This document shows, one piece after another, positions 58,614 through 64,000 of a stretch of 64,000 nt of DNA. Position numbers and translations under genes: made by a program. The first letter of the stretch is position 1; each line of letters begins with the position of its first letter. Source of the stretch: Asterochloris sp. CNOR1 (Eukaryota; Chlorophyta; Trebouxiophyceae; Trebouxiales; Trebouxiaceae); contig OZ017746.1 in NCBI GenBank assembly GCA_963969365.1, positions 806,001 to 870,000 of the forward strand, read 5' to 3'. The notes under the pieces are model-generated. The model ran no database searches. It had not been told where the DNA came from and saw only the letters and a list, made by a program, of their open reading frames with translations.

Positions 58614-61600
58614 CTAGGTAACACCTGTGTACAGCGAGACAAGCTCCTCGACTTCAACTGGGCGTCCCCACACGGCCTGGGCATCTTCCAGGACCTTTGC
58701 TGGCAGCTGATTGCAGTCGATCAGCGTCTGCAGCAATGCTGCAACAGCGACCATCTGTGTTGTGCCATCCTCGCAGGCCTCTATGTGTGACCTGACCGCC
58801 TCATAGGCTGTTGCTCCCATGTAGGTCAGCCACTCAGCCAGACACTCAGCCTGGAGAGAAGCCCGCCAAACCTCCTCCACCCACAGCTTTGCAAAAGCGC
58901 AGTCCGCCTGCGAGGGAGAGCCCAGTCTGACACACGCCACGCATGGGTGCCTGTGCATGATGCAACGCATGTCAGAGCTGCGCTGCCTGCCAAAGACAAG
59001 GGAAACACCCTGCTGGCAAGTGTGCTGACAGCCAACAGGCTGCAGGCGACAGAGGCTGGCCCTCGCTTGCTTGCAGCGCTGCCGTCACGCCTGCTGTACT
59101 CCTGGGAGCACCCTCATGGCAAGCACTTGCCTGCTCGGACCGCATCTTGAGGGCCTTCTCCAAATCCTCAGCAGCATTGTTCCTAGCGGTCTGCACTGTA
59201 ACTGCCACATCCTTCCCATGCTCCCCGTCAGGCTGCACTGTGTGCGCCACATCCTCTCTCTGCACAGCCTTGAGCTCATCCAGGGTGAATCCGTCCAGGC
59301 TGGGCGCAGGGGGGTTGGACCAGGTCTTCAGCGTGATGGTATGGTCGACCATGGCCTCACGGTCCGTGAAGACATCCTTGGCATTGGTCAGGATGACCTG
59401 GACCTGCCCGATGACAGCAGCCTGCAGTATCTGCAGACAGCACAGCCATCAACTTGCAGCAGGGCCTCCTCAAGCACAGGGGTTTCAGCTGTATCTTATG
59501 CAGCAGGGCCGGCTCTCCACATGCCACTACTCCTGCAGACAGCAGTCTGCACATCTGTGCAGAGGTTTGCACGGCATGTGGCTGTGGCAGCTGTGCAGCT
59601 CATCGGCTTTCAGCCCCTGCAGACAGCAGCCCACACCTCCTGCAGTTCAAGGAGGTGTGCTGGGGATTCCTTAATGGTGACAAGCTCCCGTAGGCAGCAC
59701 CCAGCACAGTTTGCAGCAGGGCATCCTCAAGAAGCAAGCTCGCAGCCAGATCCACCAGGCCGGCTGGCTGTGCATGACGGTGGCGTGCAGCGCCTGCAGA
59801 CGGCAGCTCAGAGTTGGACGGCAAATCTGACATCTAGCAGCTGTTGTGGCTCGAGACCAGTGACCACCATCTCCTGCAGCCCGTGCACGCTGCAGCATGA
59901 CGCAGCCCCCAGCAGCTGCAGCAGCAGTGACGTTCCCAGGCAAGGTGCTGCACCGCATGCTGTGCCCAGCTGGCTTGCACCTCGGCAACGGCCGCTGTTG
60001 AAGGCAGAGGCGCACATGTGGTCCACGTGCGCTGGAGTGGAGATCTGCACAGATGCAGGGCTGCTGCACCTTGGAGCCCTCAGGGACCAGGCCCAAGCCT
60101 CCTGGAAGCGTCTCATGGAAGCTCAGCTCGTGGCGCGCCCGTGTGGCGCTTTTGTCAGTGTGAACACTGCCACTCACTCTCCTGAACACGCTCAAGAAGT
60201 GTTTGTCCACCTGCAGAACAGGGCACAGCCATGCTGCATCATTCACCCTGCTCTTTTCTATTTGAGCGCCAGGCAGCATGCGGCACACGCACACGGCCGG
60301 CAGTGGTGCAGGGCTTCAACAAAGCATAGCAATGAGATGTGGACTGTGGGGGTAGATACCAGCTGGGTCCGGCGGCACAGCCAATTGATGGGCACGTAAG
60401 CTCACCGCAGTGGCAAAGGACGCCCTGGGGACCAGGATGCCATATCCGTCCCAGCCCAGTGCCGTAATATAGTCGATTGGGCACCCCGCCAATCCTGCAC
60501 ATGTTGGCTGACTTCCTGCTCCACATGGCCAAAGTGGGCAGAGTCCAGCCCGCTGATGGTGGCGGCAGCATCCTTCCACGCCGCATAGGCCTGCATTCTG
60601 AGGCAGATGGCCTTCTGCAGGTTGACGGCCTGCAGGGAGGAGAGACACCTTCTGCTCACAGAGAGAGGCAGGTGCTGCGTCCAGGCCAGGCTCGACAGCT
60701 GCTGCGTCCGAGACCACCCCTGGATGATGAGCTCTCAGAAGCTAACGGTCTGCAACCAGGGCAGACAGCTCATCCTCGGCATTTGGCAGCCATACTGTGC
60801 TGCCCGCAATCTCCTGCAGTTGGTCCCGGAAGACAGGGTTCCCCCTCATGCCTTAGATAAGCAGCAGGTGGTACATGCAGCACAGACTCAGCACCGGCTG
60901 CTGCCAAGCCTGCTCTCCTGTGGCAGGTCGAGGGCTTACAGGACTGTGTAGCCGACTCATGCATGTGCAAGAGACGCGGAAGGGCGACACAAAGAGCATG
61001 CAGTCAAGCAAGCTGTGCTGCTCAGGGCTCCTCAGGCTAAGCGGCGCTGCTTGTCCCCCGTGCAGACACAGAGCTGCAAGGCTGCAATCCAACGGCCTGC
61101 TGCTGGACCATAACCAGCGCCTCCCAAAGCACCATGCCAAGGCTCCAAAGGAGAGGGACGCGCAAAGCTGCATCGCTCAGCCCTTATGTTCAGCCTACCT
61201 TCTGAAGGATGTCTGCTCCGCTGCAGATGGCAATAGCCTGTAGCGTGGCCAGGAAAGCCCGCAGCAGTGGGGCTGAGGCCTCGCCAGCTGCTGTGGGTGG
61301 AGGCTTGATGAAGGCCTCAACTTGGAGGGCCTCTGCCAGCAGCAGCAGGGCGCGGGCGCGCAGGCCAGGGGACACCAGGCGGGCCAGGTGGGGCTGCTTG
61401 CTCAATCCTTTGATGGCAGCTTGTACTCCCTTCACACCATTCTGAAACAGGGCGCTGCACGGCAGAGGCAAGCGATCGGTTGTGAGGAGTAGTCCATGAG
61501 TTTTGCGCACGGCTCCAGCCAGACCATGCACAGTAAAGCCATGGAGTCATTGGGTGGTCCAGAAAAGGTTGGATCTTTTTCCATTGTGACCAGTTTGTCA

Positions 61601-64000
61601 ACATGCATTGCAGCATGCTTGATGAGCCACAAGGCGCGGTGAACAAGCTGGGCCACTGCCGCACTCACTCTGAGCTCTGCAGGTGGCAGAGCACACGGCA
61701 GCTGGATCACCGCAAACCACGACCACACCAGTTGCCATGGCTGCCACACCAGCTTGAACTCACCTGGTGGCGTGCCGCATGGCTGTGCTGAGCTCCTGCA
61801 GACCCTGCTGGTTCTTTGTGAAGTGCTCCCGCACGAACAGCTCTTGGGCACCAAGCTCGCCTGGCAGCAGGCCCTGACATGTCTGCAAGGTGTGCAGGTA
61901 CTTGAGGGCCTGCAGGCAAAGCAGACAAGGTGGTTGAAGATCTCGGCTTGGTGTGTCAGATTTGAAGTATGCGGCCCACGACAGGGGCAGCACTGCTCAT
62001 GCCACACAGTCGTCGACACAAATAGACAGGAGGTTGGGCCCCAGGCAATGAGGGGGCGTCAGGGCATCACTCCCTGCCTTCCCACGCCTGCCCCACCACC
62101 CACCTCTGCAGACTGACAGAGTTGCCAGACAACAGCGCATGCTCACCAGACAGGCCAGGCTGGCTGCCCAGTGCTTTTCCAAGCCTGGGCCACAGCAGAG
62201 CACATGAAGCCTGAAGTGCTGCCAATGACTGGGTGACCACTCACCTCTGCATACAGGCCCATGTGCCACGCGATGAGGCAGGCCTGGCTGACAGCCCAGG
62301 CTGGCTGCAGGATCCCCCTGCGCGTGCTTGCAATCGGGCGCAAGTCCTCCAGCAGGGAGTACAGCTCCGGGTCGCTGGGGTTGCCCTGCAGCACCAGCTC
62401 CATCTTGCGCTGGAGCAGGGCCAGGTCTGAGGCTGCCTGCATGAGCATAGTGCTGGGCCTCAGCTCGTGGGCAGTGTGTGCAACGCAGAACTGCTCTCCA
62501 GGTCGCACCTGCAGTGCCCACAGCAGACGTCACCTGCAATTCGGTCAGTGGATGGCAGCGCTGAGACTCACAGCAGCATGCACCTCAGCTTTGAAAGGAG
62601 ATCACAGGCAATGCATGCTTGATGACTGCTTGCCAGCCTGAGCGTGGCATAGTCAGGATTGTCAAACACCCTGAGTACAGTGCTGTGTGCTGGTGTTGCA
62701 CCTCGCAGCTTCACAGGATCTGCTTGCGGCTGTCGCACCCAGAGCGAGCTGTGGACAGGGGCACAGCTCACCTCAAAGTTTGGCTGCCCAAGTCCAAGCA
62801 GCTCCCTCAGGAAGGCAGATGGGGGGGGTGCACTGCCTGCAAAGTCAGTGCCACGCACCACATGAGTGCGTGTCTCATATATGGTCAGCTTTGACAATGC
62901 TGGCGTTCACGATAGCAAAGTGACACGTGCTGACAGCCAACAACACCACAAGCAGGCACAACTCTGTTGCAACTTGCTGGACACTCAAGCATGAGCTTGC
63001 TGGTGCACATGCCTCAATACTGACCTGCAGCCTCTCCCTGGTGGCTACTGTCTGCAGGAGTTGCAGGGATGCTGATGTCCTCCACAGCAGCATATTCTGC
63101 CTCAGCTGCCCTCTCGGGGCTGCCCTCTGGCTGGGCGCTATTCTGCTTGGACTGCATCTCGTCCTCCTGCAGAGACAGGCACAAAGCAGGATTGAGAGCA
63201 TGTGCAGGGTCATCTGCCAGCCAGCTGCTTGCAGATTGGCCTTGAGTGGGCACGGTCAGGCAGAGGGCGCCTGTTCAGAGTGTCGCTGCAGTGCAGGCTT
63301 GAGCACCTTTCCTGCTATCAGGCAGACATGAACGCCGTTTTCAGACGGACCTCAGGTACCATTTGCCAGTTGAAGTCACTGGCAGTTGACCCCTCCTCCA
63401 CTGGGTCTGCCAATTGCCTGTCAGGTCCGCTGGCAGCACCCTGCAGGTTGACCACCGGCTGTTTGGGGTTGAAGGACTTGATGGTCCCCTCCGGCGACGC
63501 ACTGTCGTGCTGCAGGGTATGTGATGACAGGTGTGAGTGCCAGGCTCTGAGACCCCTGTGCAGGCCTTGCCATCAGCAGCAGGGCCCCGGCAGTGCAAGG
63601 GGGCTGAACCAGATGGGAAAACAGCTGCTTTGCTGCCAGCACCTGGGAAGGACAGGCAGGTGTGGAGAGCTTCACCTGCGGGTCTTCCTTGCTGTTCTTG
63701 TCGGGGCTCGATTCCTCTGGCCCCATGAAGGCGCTGAACTCTGAGATGCCAAGGTCATCGGGCAGCCAGGGGCCCCTGCAAAGCACAGCAAGTCGTGAGG
63801 CAGATCTCTGGCGGTCTTCCCACCAGCAGACATGCCCTGGAGGCCACTGCCGGCCCCTGAACAGCACAGCAGCTCACCAGCAAGACCTCTGTATGCCTTT
63901 GACCAGGCGGAAAGGCCTTGTCCGTCTGGAAGGGTCAACAACAGGTGGCAGGTGTGCAGTGACCCCATCGTCTCAGAATGGTCAGCATGACCTCATCCGC
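58614..64000 (-). CDS. Large unrecognised helical protein (partial; N-terminus beyond the window)
   Basis: Multiple minus-strand exons with good splice signals encode helical, HEAT/ARM-like sequence that I cannot place in a family. In coding order: LPDDLGISEFSAFMGPEESS (63770-63690); FNPKQPVVNLQGAASGPDRQ (63510-63360); AEAEYAAVEDISIPATPADS (63180-63020); SAFLRELLGLGQPNFE (62840-62770); ASDLALLQRKMELVLQGNPS then DPELYSLLEDLRPIA (62505-62250); LKYLHTLQTCQGLLPGELGA (61915-61765); VKGVQAAIKGLSKQPHLARL (61445-61200); MRGNPVFRDQLQEIAGSTVW (60850-60745); LLGAASCCSVHGLQEMVV (59925-59830); LQAAVIGQVQVILTNAKDVF then TLKTWSNPPAPSLDGFTLDE (59435-59140); AKLWVEEVWRASLQAECLAE, and a last block SHIEACEDGTTQMVAVAALL (58910-58624). 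The frame ends at a TAG at 58614, or is spliced at ACACAG|GTGTTA. At least 900 residues in total. Function not assigned. Confidence 0.6.
59430..59805. repeat. Dispersed CTGCAGACAGCA repeats
   Basis: CTGCAGACAGCA or a one-base variant occurs at about 59432, 59534, 59618 and 59791, in intronic DNA of the large minus-strand gene. On the minus strand each copy presents TGCTGTCTGCAG, an acceptor-like sequence. Confidence 0.5.

Noticed and set aside
59071-60399. 442-codon plus-strand open frame, the second longest in the window
   Set aside because: It overlaps minus-strand exons that read like real helical protein between splice signals. The plus reading is Cys/His/Ser-rich and resembles no family, as expected for an antisense frame in GC-rich DNA.
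1-64000. Transposons, virus-like elements, rRNA genes, CRISPR arrays, bacterial operons
   Set aside because: No transposase, reverse transcriptase, capsid or integrase-like frame, no terminal repeats and no regularly spaced direct repeats were seen.

Overview
This is eukaryotic nuclear DNA, GC-rich and dense in spliced genes, most likely from a green alga (Chlorophyta, possibly Trebouxiophyceae). Almost every gene is cut into exons of 50-300 nt by introns that start GTGAGC/GTGAGG/GTAAGT and end CTGCAG or TGCAG. The best protein matches are to plant/algal families: a plant-type dynamin-related protein, cobalamin-independent methionine synthase, squalene synthase and a DCL/DUF3223 protein. A secreted protein carries the RRLLQ motif common in extracellular proteins of green algae. 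I assign the group from these traits, not from a marker gene. I see no transposon, virus-like element, rRNA or CRISPR array.

Layout, left to right. The 5' end of squalene synthase (minus, cut by the window edge). A 19-exon dynamin-related gene (minus, 8791-1347). RNA polymerase I subunit RPA43 (minus, 11477-9591), divergent from a DUF3223 protein with an acidic stretch and an RGG tail (plus, 11856-14179). TRAPPC6 (plus, to 15263), tail to tail with a FAM161 centriole/cilium gene (minus, about 23062-15351). GMP synthase (plus, 24047-28696) and methionine synthase MetE (plus, 28990-36017) in tandem, the latter with a tRNA-like sequence in an intron. A secreted parallel beta-helix protein (plus, 36324-41304). 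A large coiled-coil protein with CSPP1/CCDC66-like repeats (minus, 49165-41914). An ENTH domain followed by an ArfGAP domain (plus, 49552-about 55950), which may be one fused gene. A large unrecognised helical protein (minus, about 56300 to beyond 64000).

Functional themes. Membrane traffic is heavily represented (dynamin-like protein, TRAPPC6, ENTH, ArfGAP). Two genes look centriolar or ciliary (FAM161 and the coiled-coil protein). RPA43 and the DUF3223/RGG protein share a 378-bp divergent promoter and both look like nuclear RNA-metabolism factors. GMPS and MetE are housekeeping metabolism.

Two things stand out. First, the dynamin-related gene can be read as a fully phased 856-residue model with stalk, PH, GED and proline-rich tail but no GTPase domain. 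Too little room remains upstream for one. Second, the ENTH exons end at a perfect GTAAGT donor that lies in phase with the ArfGAP exon 441 nt downstream, which would give an ENTH-ArfGAP protein of about 1080 residues. Exon coordinates below were read by eye from splice signals, frame continuity and family similarity.
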